Assembly: GCF_006442205.1 (NCBI RefSeq)
Contig: NZ_VFVR01000016.1
Coordinates: forward strand, 1-61,337
Source of the DNA: Mesorhizobium sp. B2-3-12
GTDB lineage: Bacteria; Pseudomonadota; Alphaproteobacteria; Rhizobiales; Rhizobiaceae
Direction: 5' to 3'
Length of the DNA: 61,337 bases
The first letter of the stretch is position 1; every line of letters begins with the position of its first letter. The notes beneath the pieces were generated by a model. The model was not told where the DNA came from and did no database searches. It saw only the letters and a program-made list of their open reading frames with translations. Shown here piece after piece: positions 1 through 8,663 of this stretch. A program made the position numbers and the translations under genes.

Positions 1-1
1 G

Positions 2-85
2 AGTAGGGGAGTAGGGGAGTAGGGGAGTAGGTTAAGGGAAAGCGGCCCGGATACACCCACTCTATTCCCCTATTCCTCTATTCCC
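2..85. repeat. Two short 8-bp tandem repeat tracts facing each other
   Basis: Bases 2-31 hold almost four copies of AGTAGGGG. Bases 62-85 hold three copies of CTATTCCC or CTATTCCT, roughly the reverse complement of the first tract (GGGAATAG versus GAGTAGGG). The two tracts could pair with G-U wobbles. The second tract ends directly at the stop codon of the minus-strand transpeptidase-like gene. The tract starts at the window edge, so its full length is unknown. Confidence 0.7.
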
Positions 86-86
86 C

Positions 87-683
87 TCACCTCACCACCC
101 TCACCACCGTCCTGTCCGACAGCAGCGGCAGGAGCCGCGCCATCGTACGCGCGGTCACCGCCACGCAACCTTCCGTCGGCGTGAATCCGGGACGCGCCAG
201 GTGGAAGAAGATCGCGCTGCCGCGCGCGCGGCGGCGCGGCGCGATATTCCAGTCGAGCACCAGGCAGGCGTCATAGAGCCGGTCGTCGCGCCGCATGCGT
301 TCGTGGCTGGCTCCGTAGGGTATCCTGACCGGTCTGTTGTAGTTGCGGTCGTCAGGCACTTCGCACCAGCCGAGATCCGGCCCGATCGGCGCCATCGCCA
401 GGCGCGTTTTGCGGCCTGTGGCAAACTGATCTCCCCGGAAATAGCCCGCCAGAATGCGCATCGAAGCGAGCGGCGTGGCGCCGTCGCCCTCGCGCTTGCC
501 GGCCGAGATCCCGCCGCGCCCCAGCGCGCACGAAAACACCGTTTTGCCGGCCTGCAGCAGGCCTTGGCTCGGGTGGCCGGGCCTCGCCCGCACGGTCAGC
601 ACGCGCAACCCTTTTGGCAAAATTGCGCCGGCTGCATTGCGATCGCGTTTTTTCTTGTATGATCGTGCCACGGAACAAATCAC
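87..683 (-). CDS. L,D-transpeptidase-like (YkuD-domain) protein
   Basis: The 198-residue protein carries a YkuD-type catalytic pattern near its C-terminus: His161, then Cys173 in the block TEGCVAV, close to the family motif H...SHGC. YkuD enzymes make 3-3 crosslinks in peptidoglycan or attach lipoproteins to it. Short single-domain versions without a signal peptide, like this one, are common in rhizobia and mostly unstudied. I see no export signal, so a periplasmic location is not shown. The start is a GTG and is uncertain; a second GTG lies four codons inside. The gene is divergent from the response regulator with an 84-base gap, so the two may share a control region. Confidence 0.75.
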   Translation of the reverse strand: MICSVARSYKKKRDRNAAGAILPKGLRVLTVRARPGHPSQGLLQAGKTVFSCALGRGGISAGKREGDGATPLASMRILAGYFRGDQFATGRKTRLAMAPIGPDLGWCEVPDDRNYNRPVRIPYGASHERMRRDDRLYDACLVLDWNIAPRRRARGSAIFFHLARPGFTPTEGCVAVTARTMARLLPLLSDRTVVRVVR

Positions 684-767
684 TGTGATCGGCTATTGTG
701 CTGGCCAGCTTCCGCATAAATACGCAGCGGTCAACTGAATTCACTTTTCAAAACAACGGATTGATCC

Positions 768-1451
768 ATGACCTCACGTACCATCCTGATCGTCGATGAC
801 GATGACGACCTGCGCGGCACGCTCGTCGAGCAGCTGTCCCTCTACGAGGAATTCGACGTGCTACAGGAAGCCACTGCGGCAAAAGGCGTCACCGCCGCGC
901 GTGGCGGCCTCATCGACCTGCTCATCATGGATGTCGGCTTGCCCGACATGGATGGCCGGGAAGCGGTGAAAATCCTGCGCAAGGGCGGCTACAAGGCTCC
1001 CATCATCATGCTGACCGGCCACGACACCGATTCGGACACGATTCTGGGTCTCGAGGCCGGCGCCAACGACTATGTGACCAAGCCGTTCCGCTTCGCGGTG
1101 CTGCTTGCCCGCATACGCGCCCAATTGCGCCAGCATGAGCAGAGCGAGGACGCGACCTTCTCGGTCGGCCCCTACACCTTCAAACCCAGCCAGAAGCTGC
1201 TCATCGACCCGCGCGGCGGCAAGGTGCGGCTGACGGAGAAGGAAGCCTCGATCATCAAATATCTCTACCGTGCCGACCAGAAGGTGGTGACGCGCGACGT
1301 GCTGCTGGAGGAGGTTTGGGGCTACAATTCCGGCGTCACCACGCACACGCTGGAAACCCATGTCTACCGTCTGCGGCAGAAGATCGAGCGCGATCCTTCC
1401 AATGCGGAAATTCTTGTGACAGAAAGCGGCGGCTACAAGCTGGTTCCTTAA
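768..1451 (+). CDS. OmpR-family response regulator (CenR-like)
   Basis: This 227-residue two-component regulator has an N-terminal receiver domain with the acidic cluster Asp10-Asp14, phospho-acceptor Asp55 in LLIMDVGLPD, Thr83 and Lys105 in YVTKPF. The C-terminal half (about 130-227) is a winged-helix DNA-binding domain ending in the usual VYRLRQKIE and GGYKLVP segments. No histidine kinase lies in the window, so it is an orphan here. The sequence resembles the alphaproteobacterial envelope regulator CenR, and a cell-wall enzyme lies divergently beside it. The CenR assignment is inference from resemblance, so no symbol is given. Confidence 0.9.
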   Translation: MTSRTILIVDDDDDLRGTLVEQLSLYEEFDVLQEATAAKGVTAARGGLIDLLIMDVGLPDMDGREAVKILRKGGYKAPIIMLTGHDTDSDTILGLEAGANDYVTKPFRFAVLLARIRAQLRQHEQSEDATFSVGPYTFKPSQKLLIDPRGGKVRLTEKEASIIKYLYRADQKVVTRDVLLEEVWGYNSGVTTHTLETHVYRLRQKIERDPSNAEILVTESGGYKLVP

Positions 1452-1572
1452 ACATTTCATTATCCAATGAGCGGTCTGGGCGGGGCCGCTTCGGGTGCGA
1501 TCCTGTTGGAGGGTATTCAGGATCGACTCGTGAAGGAGGGATTGGACTGACCGTTCGGGGACGCAGCTAGAG

Positions 1573-2028
1573 ATGGCGTTGGATGACGACATCCGTATCC
1601 TGTCCGCCGTGAGGCTTTTCGAGGGCTTCACGCAGGAACAGTTGCGCCTGCTCGCCTTCGGTGCCGAGACCACTTTCGTGCAGGCGGGTCACAAGCTTTA
1701 TCGCGAGGACGACGTGGCCGACTCGGCCTATGTCGTGGTCAGCGGGCGTATCGTGCTCTATCGCGAGCAGAATGGCGAGCGCCTCCCGATTGGCAAAGCC
1801 GGCCCCGGCACGATGCTCAGCGAGCTGGCGCTGATCGCCGACACCAATCGGCTGACCAGCGCTTCGGCCGAAATCGATTCGGAAGTGATAAGGCTGAGCC
1901 GCAAGATGTTCCGGCGCATCCTGGAGGAGTATCCCGATGTCGCGGTGAAGCTCCACCAGCGCATCTCCGACGAATTCCACGACATGATCCGCCGCATCGA
2001 GGAACTGGCCCCCCGCTTTTCGGGGTGA
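1573..2028 (+). CDS. Stand-alone cyclic nucleotide-binding domain protein
   Basis: The 151-residue protein is essentially one Crp-type cNMP-binding beta-barrel: LFEGFTQEQLRLLAF, then AYVVVSGRIVLYRE, then the phosphate-binding-cassette-like region GPGTMLSELALIADTNRLTSA. It lacks the C-terminal helix-turn-helix of Crp/Fnr regulators, so it probably senses a ligand or acts as a protein partner rather than binding DNA. The short C-terminal helix (EFHDMIRRIEEL) could dimerise. It follows the response regulator by 121 bases on the same strand and may be co-transcribed, but no common function is shown. Confidence 0.8.
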   Translation: MALDDDIRILSAVRLFEGFTQEQLRLLAFGAETTFVQAGHKLYREDDVADSAYVVVSGRIVLYREQNGERLPIGKAGPGTMLSELALIADTNRLTSASAEIDSEVIRLSRKMFRRILEEYPDVAVKLHQRISDEFHDMIRRIEELAPRFSG

Positions 2029-2091
2029 ATTCTGAATCGTCGGTCGCAGCCTATCCTTCGACATCAGCCGAAGCCGCCATCCACCCTTGGG

Positions 2092-2898
2092 CTAATCCAG
2101 ATCAAACCTGGCGATGACCGGCACATGGTCCGACGGCCGGTCCCAGCCGCGCGCCGCCCTCAGGATCTCGTAGCCGGTAAAATCGGGCACCAGGTTCGGC
2201 GACGACCAGACATGGTCGAGCCGCCGGCCGCGATTGGACGCCTCCCAGTCCTGCGCCCGGTAACTCCACCAGGTGTAGAGCTTCTGCTCCGGTGGCACGC
2301 TGTGCCGCATCAGGTCGACCCAACCGCCGGCCTGCCGCATCGCCTCGAAGTTTTCGGTCTCGACCGGCGTGTGGCTGACCACGTTGAGCAATTGCTTGTG
2401 CGACCAGACATCATGCTCCAGCGGCGCGATGTTGAGGTCACCGACCAGCACCGAGGCCGACATCTCGCCGTGCTCGGCCCGGATGGCGTTCATCTCGGCG
2501 ACGAAATCGAGTTTGTGCCTGAACTTCCTGTTGATCTCGGGATTCGGCTCGTCGCCGCCAGCGGGCACGTAGAAATTGTGCAGCAGGATTGCCTTGCCGC
2601 CGGCGCGCACCGTCACCGACAGGTGCCGGCTGTCCTCGATGTCGCAGAAGCGGCGCCTTTCGACCACCTCGATCGGCCGCCGCGCCACCGTCGCCACGCC
2701 GTGATAGCCCTTCTGGCCATGGAAGGCGATGTAGGGATAGCCGACCTTGCGAAAGGCTTTTTCGGGGAACAGTTCGTCCGGGACCTTGGTTTCCTGCAGG
2801 CACAGCACGTCGGGCGCATATTCATCGAGCAGCCGTTCGATGATCGGCATGCGCAGGCGCACGGAGTTGATGTTCCAGGTCGCGATCGAAAAGGGCAT
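2092..2898 (-). CDS. xthA: Exodeoxyribonuclease III (AP endonuclease)
   Basis: This 268-residue enzyme of the exonuclease III/EEP family cleaves at abasic sites and removes 3' blocking groups in base excision repair. Family motifs are in order: SIATWNINSVRLR at the N-terminus, LCLQETK with metal-binding Glu36, the GDLNIAP block, and the terminal SDHVPVIARFDLD with catalytic Asp-His. The ATG at 2898 is chosen because MPFSIATWNIN is the family N-terminus; a longer frame reaching 3108 would run through lolA. lolA and ftsK lie upstream on the same strand. Confidence 0.95.
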   Translation of the reverse strand: MPFSIATWNINSVRLRMPIIERLLDEYAPDVLCLQETKVPDELFPEKAFRKVGYPYIAFHGQKGYHGVATVARRPIEVVERRRFCDIEDSRHLSVTVRAGGKAILLHNFYVPAGGDEPNPEINRKFRHKLDFVAEMNAIRAEHGEMSASVLVGDLNIAPLEHDVWSHKQLLNVVSHTPVETENFEAMRQAGGWVDLMRHSVPPEQKLYTWWSYRAQDWEASNRGRRLDHVWSSPNLVPDFTGYEILRAARGWDRPSDHVPVIARFDLD

Positions 2899-2972
2899 GC
2901 GGCAAGGTCCGGCGAGAGATCGCCGAACTACTGCCAGCCACACGCCGGAAAGACAAGCGAGGCGACGAAAAC

Positions 2973-3653
2973 CTACCTGGTTTTCGTATTCAACTCGCGG
3001 TTGGCCGTATAGTCGATGGCAAAAGTCTCGGCGGCGAAGCTGACACCTTCCTTGGTGTTGAAGATCATCACCGTGGTGTCCTTGCCCTGTGCGTCGGTGA
3101 TCGTCCACTGGCGCAGATCATAGGTTTTCGGGTCGAACATCATGGTGATCATCGCATTGCCGAACACCGACTTGTCGGACAGCTTGATGGTGGTGAGGTC
3201 ATCCTCTTCCTTGACGGACTTGACGCGGTTGCCCGAGAGGTCGATGCGATCGTCGAGCAGCAGCTTCAGCGGCGTCTTCGCCAGCGGATAAAGGTCCGAC
3301 GTGTTCAGTTTCTTGTTGAGGATGACCACCGATTTGCCGTCGGAAATCACCCGGAAATTCGACGACCCGTCATAGTTGAAGCGAATCTTGCCCGGCCGTT
3401 CCAGGAAGAATTTGCCGCCGGTCTGCTCGCCCTTGGGGCCGAACTGGACGAATTCGCCGCTCATCGATTTGACCGAGGAGAAATGGTCGGCGATCTTCTG
3501 CGCCGCCGCCGGCACCGCTGCCTGCGCCGAGGCCAGCAGCTCGAAACCGGGCACCACGTTGAGGGCGGCGGCACCCGCCAACACCAGGCCGAGGCCAAGC
3601 AATTGGCGGCGTGTCGGGGCAAGATCGCTGAGCGCTGAAAGATCGTTTTTCAT
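2973..3653 (-). CDS. lolA: LolA-type outer-membrane lipoprotein carrier
   Basis: This 226-residue periplasmic protein of the LolA/LolB fold ferries lipoproteins from the LolCDE complex to the outer membrane. The N-terminus has a twin-Arg-like stretch, TRRQLLGLGLVLAGAAAL, followed by a probable cleavage region around ASAQAAVPAA. The mature part has LolA features: SGEFVQFGPKGEQTGGKFFLERPGKIRFNY is the classic opening strand region (about residues 65-95), followed by DGKSVVILNKKLN. The ATG at 3653 was preferred; an in-frame GTG nine bases upstream is also possible. It lies between ftsK and xthA on the same strand. Confidence 0.9.
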   Translation of the reverse strand: MKNDLSALSDLAPTRRQLLGLGLVLAGAAALNVVPGFELLASAQAAVPAAAQKIADHFSSVKSMSGEFVQFGPKGEQTGGKFFLERPGKIRFNYDGSSNFRVISDGKSVVILNKKLNTSDLYPLAKTPLKLLLDDRIDLSGNRVKSVKEEDDLTTIKLSDKSVFGNAMITMMFDPKTYDLRQWTITDAQGKDTTVMIFNTKEGVSFAAETFAIDYTANRELNTKTR

Positions 3654-3788
3654 ATCGGTCACTCTTGTCTGATTCCTGATTTGGTCGCTGTCGTGAACCC
3701 CCAGTTGGGCTGAAGTTTGGCGAGGCGATCGCTGCTCAGTCGCTTGAACGCGCCAGAAGGTTCAAAGTTGCCGCGAACTCCGCGTCCA

Positions 3789-6461
3789 TCAGAATTTGTC
3801 GTCTTCGGTGGGCACCAGGATTTCGCGTTTTCCGGCATGGTTGGCCGGGCCGACAATGCCTTCCTTCTCCATCTTCTCGATGATCGAAGCCGCTCTGTTA
3901 TAGCCGATGCCGAGACGCCGCTGTATATAGCTGGTCGAAGCCTTGCCGTCGCGCAGCACCACCGAGACCGCCTGATCGTAGGGATCGTCGGAATCCTCGA
4001 AATTGCCACCGCCTCCGCCGCCCGAACCGCCCTTGCCGGACGGCTCGTCGTCGTCCTCGCCGTCATCCTCGGTGATGGCGTCGAGATATTCCGGCACGCC
4101 CTGCAGCTTCAGGTGTCCGACGATCTTCTCGACCTCGTCGTCGGAGACGAACGGCCCGTGCACACGCTGGATGCGGCCGCCGCCGGCCATGTAGAGCATG
4201 TCGCCCATGCCGAGCAGTTGCTCGGCGCCCTGCTCCCCCAGGATGGTGCGGCTGTCGATCTTCGACGTCACCTGGAAGGAGATGCGGGTCGGGAAATTGG
4301 CCTTGATGGTGCCGGTGATGACGTCGACCGAGGGACGTTGCGTCGCCATGATGACGTGGATGCCGGCGGCGCGCGCCATCTGCGCCAGGCGCTGGACGGC
4401 GCCTTCGATGTCCTTGCCGGCGACCATCATCAGGTCGGCCATCTCGTCGATGATGACGACGATATAGGGCATCGGCTCGAGATCGAGATTCTCGGTCTCG
4501 TAGATCGCCTCGCCGGTCTGGCGGTCGAAGCCGGTCTGCACGGTGCGCGAGATCCTTTCGCCCTTCTTCTCGGCCTGTTGCACGCGCGCGTTGAACCCGT
4601 CGATGTTGCGCACGCCGACCTTGGACATCTTGCGGTAGCGGTCCTCCATCTCGCGCACGGTCCATTTCAGCGCCACGACAGCCTTCTTCGGGTCGGTCAC
4701 CACGGGCGTGAGCAGATGCGGAATGCCGTCATAGACGGAGAGTTCGAGCATCTTCGGGTCGATCATGATCAGCCGGCATTCCTGCGGGGTGAGCCGGTAG
4801 AGCAGCGACAGGATCATGGTGTTGATGGCGACCGACTTGCCCGAACCGGTGGTGCCGGCGACCAGCACGTGCGGCATCTTGGCGATGTCGACGATAACCG
4901 CCTCGCCATTGATGGTCTTGCCCAGCGCCAGCGCCAGCTTGGCCTTCGTCGTCTCGAAATCGCGGCTGGCCATGATCTCTCTGAGATACACCGTCTCGCG
5001 CTTGGCATTGGGCAGTTCGATGCCGATGGCGTTGCGGCCCGGCACCACCGCGACGCGGCAGGCGATGGCGCTCATCGAGCGGGCGATGTCGTCGGAGAGG
5101 CCGATGACGCGCGATGACTTGATACCCGGCGCGGGTTCGAGCTCGTAAAGAGTGACGACCGGGCCCGGGCGAACGGCGATGATCTCGCCCTTGACGCCGA
5201 AATCCTCCAGCACGCCTTCGAGCAGGCGCGCGTTCTGCTCCAGCGCGTCCTTGGAAAGACTTGGGTCGCGCGCGACGTTCTTCGGTTCGGACAGGAAATG
5301 GAGCGACGGCATTTCGAACGTGTCCGAGTCGATCAGCGAGGTCTGCGCCTCGCGCTGGACGCGGCCGCCCGGAGCCGGGCGCGGTGCCGGCGCGGCCACA
5401 CGCGTGGCGGCGTCGGAGCGGAACTGCTGGACCTTGGCGCCCGGCGACGCACGGCGCGCGACGACAGGCTCATCGTCGAGATCGACATCGTCCTCGCCGG
5501 TTTCGAAACGATCGTCGAAGACATCGTCGTCATCGGGATCGACGGAGACGCTGCGGTCATTGACCATGGCGGCGAAGAATTCCGGTTCGACACGGGCGCG
5601 CCCGTCATGGCTCATGCGCTGCTCGGCGAACTCGGCCGACTCGACCCGTTCGGCGGCGCGGCGCCAGGCGCTGGCGCGTGGCTCCATGTCGGGTTCGAAC
5701 TCGTCGCGCTCCTGCCGGCGGCGGGCCGCGCGGCGATGCATCCACGCGCGGAAGGAAAGCCACCAATGGGTGATGGCGCCGAGCGCCAGTATGCCCTCGT
5801 CGCCCTCGTCCTCGTCGTTGTCGAACAGAAGCTCGTCCTCGCGCGGTTCCGCGGCGGCCGGTTCTTCCATCACGGCGAAGCCGTTCTTGCGCCCGATCAG
5901 CGCCGCGCCATAGGCGAACAGCCAGAGCGCGGGTGCCGCCAGCAACACCGCGAGCACGCTGGCGACCAGACCGGTCGGATAGCCGCCGATCAGGACACCG
6001 GGAATCTTGAGCACCATGTCTCCGAAGACGCCGCCGAGACCGGTGGGCAGCGGCCAGGTCTTGGGCGGAACGACGCAGCCGGCGATCGCGGCCGCGAGCA
6101 ACGCGAAGCCGAACCAGAACAGCCCGCGCTTGGGCATCCGGTCGACGCCGCGCGCCGAAAACAGCAGATACCCCCAGATGACGGCTGGAACCAGCGCGGC
6201 AACGGCGGCAAGCCCGAAGAACTGCATGGCAAGGTCGGAGAAGACCGCGCCGGCATAGCCCATGGCGTTGGTGACGATGTTGGCGGTGGCATGCGAGAAG
6301 CTCGGGTCGGCGACGTTCCAGGTCGCCAGGCTGGCGACGGCGAAGGCCGCGAACGCGAACAGGCCGGCGCCGACCAGACGGCCGACCTGGCGCCGCGCGA
6401 ATGCCTGGATGCCGTGCCCCGTATCGGTCAGCGCGAGCGGTGCTGAAGCCCCTGAACGCAT
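3789..6461 (-). CDS. ftsK: DNA translocase FtsK
   Basis: This 890-residue septal DNA pump clears and aligns chromosome dimers for Xer recombination. The N-terminus has about four membrane spans (residues 25-190), then a low-complexity acidic linker (about 200-400). The motor follows, with Walker A GTTGSGKS near residue 536, Walker B VVIIDEMADLM, and the C-terminal winged-helix gamma domain (STSYIQRRLGIGYNRAASIIEKME) that reads KOPS sites. Its partner XerC is encoded at 31.4 kb. The ATG at 6461 has a GGGGAAGAG ribosome site. A perfect TTAA-N7-TTAA box lies about 82 bases upstream, suggesting cell-cycle control by CtrA. Confidence 0.97.
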   Translation of the reverse strand: MRSGASAPLALTDTGHGIQAFARRQVGRLVGAGLFAFAAFAVASLATWNVADPSFSHATANIVTNAMGYAGAVFSDLAMQFFGLAAVAALVPAVIWGYLLFSARGVDRMPKRGLFWFGFALLAAAIAGCVVPPKTWPLPTGLGGVFGDMVLKIPGVLIGGYPTGLVASVLAVLLAAPALWLFAYGAALIGRKNGFAVMEEPAAAEPREDELLFDNDEDEGDEGILALGAITHWWLSFRAWMHRRAARRRQERDEFEPDMEPRASAWRRAAERVESAEFAEQRMSHDGRARVEPEFFAAMVNDRSVSVDPDDDDVFDDRFETGEDDVDLDDEPVVARRASPGAKVQQFRSDAATRVAAPAPRPAPGGRVQREAQTSLIDSDTFEMPSLHFLSEPKNVARDPSLSKDALEQNARLLEGVLEDFGVKGEIIAVRPGPVVTLYELEPAPGIKSSRVIGLSDDIARSMSAIACRVAVVPGRNAIGIELPNAKRETVYLREIMASRDFETTKAKLALALGKTINGEAVIVDIAKMPHVLVAGTTGSGKSVAINTMILSLLYRLTPQECRLIMIDPKMLELSVYDGIPHLLTPVVTDPKKAVVALKWTVREMEDRYRKMSKVGVRNIDGFNARVQQAEKKGERISRTVQTGFDRQTGEAIYETENLDLEPMPYIVVIIDEMADLMMVAGKDIEGAVQRLAQMARAAGIHVIMATQRPSVDVITGTIKANFPTRISFQVTSKIDSRTILGEQGAEQLLGMGDMLYMAGGGRIQRVHGPFVSDDEVEKIVGHLKLQGVPEYLDAITEDDGEDDDEPSGKGGSGGGGGGNFEDSDDPYDQAVSVVLRDGKASTSYIQRRLGIGYNRAASIIEKMEKEGIVGPANHAGKREILVPTEDDKF

Positions 6462-6542
6462 GCTCTTCCCCGTCTGTGCGTGACTGGCCCGAGCGCATGA
6501 CGCACTCCGGCAGATTCGGATGCCAGACTAGGCGTGGGAAGG

Positions 6543-6557
6543 TTAAGGGCGCATTAA
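6543..6557. promoter_or_regulatory. CtrA-type box upstream of ftsK
   Basis: The 15 bases are TTAA, seven bases (gggcgca), TTAA, a perfect match to the full CtrA site of alphaproteobacteria. It lies 82 bases before the ftsK start codon. The match is seen directly; binding by CtrA is inference. Confidence 0.65.
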
Positions 6558-6616
6558 CTATAAGGCTGCCGGCGGCTGTCCTTTGGCATTGCCACCTTCT
6601 GGTGCCCGCACAGCAC

Positions 6617-6645
6617 GAAAATGGCGGGCCCTTGCGGCCCGCCAT
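6617..6645 (-). terminator. Rho-independent terminator of the small secreted-protein gene
   Basis: A 10-bp perfect stem (6621-6630 with 6636-6645, loop CTTGC) of mostly G-C pairs is followed on the minus strand by TTTT. It lies 25 bases after the stop codon of the gene at 6670-6948. Confidence 0.8.
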
Positions 6646-6669
6646 CCATCCGTTGGCTTGGGCCGCGCG

Positions 6670-6948
6670 TTACTTGCTGGCGCCGCCGAGCATCTTCAAA
6701 TTGGCGCAGAACTCGGCGTGCGGCTTGCTCATCGCCGCATCCTGGCATTCCTTCATCATGGCGTCCTGCTTCTCCTTCGGCATGGCCATGAAGGCCGCCT
6801 TGAACTCCTCCATCGGCTTCATGGTTTTCATGCCGGTATCGGTGAAGAACGGCGCCATATTGTCCGGCTCGTCCAGGGCACCGGCAAATGCAAAGCCGCT
6901 GACCATGGAAAGCGCGAGTGCCCCGAGGCAGATATTCTTGAGGTTCAT
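6670..6948 (-). CDS. Small secreted protein of unknown function
   Basis: The 92-residue protein has a clear signal peptide (MNLKNICLGALALSMVSGFAFAGA) and a mature part of about 70 residues rich in Met and Lys (MKTMKPMEEFKAAFMAMPKEKQDAMMKECQ). It contains two Cys (in KECQD and EFCANL) that could form a disulfide in the periplasm. I do not recognise the family. It has its own ribosome site (GGAAGGAA) and terminator, so it is a single-gene unit between ftsK and amtB. The Met richness recalls metal-binding periplasmic proteins, but that is only a resemblance. Confidence 0.8.
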   Translation of the reverse strand: MNLKNICLGALALSMVSGFAFAGALDEPDNMAPFFTDTGMKTMKPMEEFKAAFMAMPKEKQDAMMKECQDAAMSKPHAEFCANLKMLGGASK

Positions 6949-7098
6949 GAGAAAAGTTCCTTCCCTGTGTTTAAAAACACGAGCGTCAGAACGACGATCG
7001 CCCCCATGATTTCGCGGGCAGGGCGGTCGATGTTTCCTCAGGAATCTTCATCACGCGAATGTGATTGCGCAAAGTCAGGTGAAGTCAGAACGGATTTC

Positions 7099-7129
7099 CA
7101 AAAAAGAGGCCCGGAGCGATCCGGGCCTC
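7099..7129 (-). terminator. Rho-independent terminator after glnK-amtB
   Basis: A 10-bp perfect stem (7106-7115 with 7120-7129, loop GCGA) is followed on the minus strand by six T. It lies about 150 bases downstream of amtB. A second, weaker hairpin at 7231-7262 lies between, without a T tract. Confidence 0.85.
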
Positions 7130-7176
7130 AAGGCGTGAACTCCTTGCGGGAGCGTCACGACGGGATGCTTTTCAAA

Positions 7177-7219
7177 GCAATCCGGGGAAAAGTGCTTTCG
7201 CTGTTTTCGTCGGGATTGC
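7177..7219. repeat. Rhizobial-type palindromic repeat, copy 1
   Basis: An imperfect palindrome with arms GCAATCC and GGATTGC around a GGAAAAGTGC...GTTTTCG core. Related sequence occurs at 34615-34662 and 49281-49330. It lies in the 328-base gene-free stretch 6949-7276, whose other recognisable content is the two hairpins after amtB. Confidence 0.55.
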
Positions 7220-7276
7220 CTGGAGATATGGGGCCGACGGGAGGAGGGTTCCGCCGGCCCCGTGGCGAGGGATGCC

Positions 7277-8632
7277 TTACGGCACCACTTCGCCATGCTG
7301 GGAAATATCGAGGCCCTCGACCTCTTCCTGGGTCGTCGGACGCAGGCCGACCAGCGCCTTGACGATGTAGAGGATCACGAAGGTGGCGATCGCCGTCCAC
7401 AGGATGGTGAAGACGATACCGTAGAGCTGCTTGCCGAGCGAAGCGCCCGACGACAGGCTGTTGATCGCCGGATCGGCGAGCACGCCGGTGAGCAACGCAC
7501 CGACCACGCCGCCGACGCCATGCACGCCGAAGGCGTCGAGCGAGTCGTCATAGCCGAACATGTGCTTCACCTTGACCGCCGAGATGTAGCAGACCACGCC
7601 GGCGACGATGCCGACGATGAAGGCGCCGGTCGGGTTGACGAAGCCGGAAGCCGGCGTCACCGCGACGAGGCCGGCGACGGCACCCGAGATGATGCCGAGC
7701 ACGGAAGGCTTCTTGGCTACGATCCATTCCGCGAACATCCAGGCCAAGGCCGCCGCGGCGGTGGCAACCTGGGTGTTGAGCATGGCAGCGCCCGCGAGGC
7801 CGTCGGCCGCCAGTTCCGAACCGGCGTTGAAGCCGAACCAGCCCACCCACAGCAGCGAAGCGCCGATGACCGAGTAGACCAGGTTGTGCGGCGCCATGTT
7901 GGTGGTGCCATAGCCTTCACGCTTGCCAAGCACCAGCGCGCAGACGAGACCCGCGACACCGGCATTGATGTGGACGACCGTGCCGCCGGCGAAGTCGAGA
8001 ACGCCCGCGGCGCCGAGGAAGCCGCCGCCCCAGACCCAATGCGCGATCGGCGCGTAGACGACCAGCAGCCACAGCGCCATGAAGATCAGCAGCGCCGAGA
8101 ACTTCATGCGTTCGGCGAAGGCGCCGGCAATCAGCGCCGGGGTGATGATGGCGAAGGTCATCTGGAACATCGAGAAGACGAATTCAGGAATGTTCGCCAC
8201 GCCCGGCGCCCACAGCGTCGACGTGGTGATGCCGTGATGGAAGAACTTCGAGAAGCCACCGAGATAGGCATTCATGCCGCCGCCGTCGGAAAAGGCCAGC
8301 GAATAGCCGAACATGAACCAAAGCACCGTCACCAGGCAGGTGATGGCGAAGCTCTGCATGATGGTGGCGAGCACGTTCTTCTTGCGCACCATGCCGCCGT
8401 AGAACAGCGCCAGGCCGGGGATGGTCATCATCAGCACCAGCGCCGTCGAGGTCAGCATCCAGGCGGTGTTGCCCGTATCGAGCACCGGGGTCGGAGCAGC
8501 AGCCGGCGCGGCCGCCGCGGCAGCAGGTGCGGCTTCCTGCGCGAAGGCGGCGACGCTGCCCAACGCTGCCAGGGCAAGCGAACCCAGCAGGGCCGCCCGT
8601 CCCGTCGTCTTCAAGGTGGAAGGTATGTTCAT
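7277..8632 (-). CDS. amtB: Ammonium transporter AmtB
   Basis: This 451-residue inner-membrane trimeric channel of the Amt/Rh family takes up ammonium. It has a cleaved-type signal segment and Ala/Pro linker, then eleven membrane spans beginning DTGNTAWMLTSTALVLMMTIPGLALFYGGM. Pore-lining features are visible in WVWGGG, the FAGGTVVHINAG twin-His segment and the GVHGVGGVVG segment. The C-terminal tail (DISQHGEVVP) is the part that contacts PII protein. The start at 8632 has GGAGAG six bases upstream; an in-frame ATG at 8644 lacks a ribosome site. It is co-transcribed with glnK 31 bases upstream. Confidence 0.97.
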   Translation of the reverse strand: MNIPSTLKTTGRAALLGSLALAALGSVAAFAQEAAPAAAAAAPAAAPTPVLDTGNTAWMLTSTALVLMMTIPGLALFYGGMVRKKNVLATIMQSFAITCLVTVLWFMFGYSLAFSDGGGMNAYLGGFSKFFHHGITTSTLWAPGVANIPEFVFSMFQMTFAIITPALIAGAFAERMKFSALLIFMALWLLVVYAPIAHWVWGGGFLGAAGVLDFAGGTVVHINAGVAGLVCALVLGKREGYGTTNMAPHNLVYSVIGASLLWVGWFGFNAGSELAADGLAGAAMLNTQVATAAAALAWMFAEWIVAKKPSVLGIISGAVAGLVAVTPASGFVNPTGAFIVGIVAGVVCYISAVKVKHMFGYDDSLDAFGVHGVGGVVGALLTGVLADPAINSLSSGASLGKQLYGIVFTILWTAIATFVILYIVKALVGLRPTTQEEVEGLDISQHGEVVP

Positions 8633-8663
8633 TGAACTCTCCATTGGAATACGTGTTCGCCGC

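Noticed and set aside
1468..1551. 27-codon plus-strand frame before the cNMP-binding gene
   Set aside because: The peptide (MSGLGGAASGAILLEGIQDR start) looks protein-like but has no ribosome site and no known match; left as a possibility only.
3717..5117. Long plus-strand frame (466 codons) opposite ftsK
   Set aside because: Antisense to a full-length FtsK with all motifs; the product is His/Asp/Arg-rich low-complexity text with no family.
7262..8635. 457-codon plus-strand frame opposite amtB
   Set aside because: AmtB on the minus strand is complete; the antisense product is charged and shows no domain. High GC opens antisense frames.
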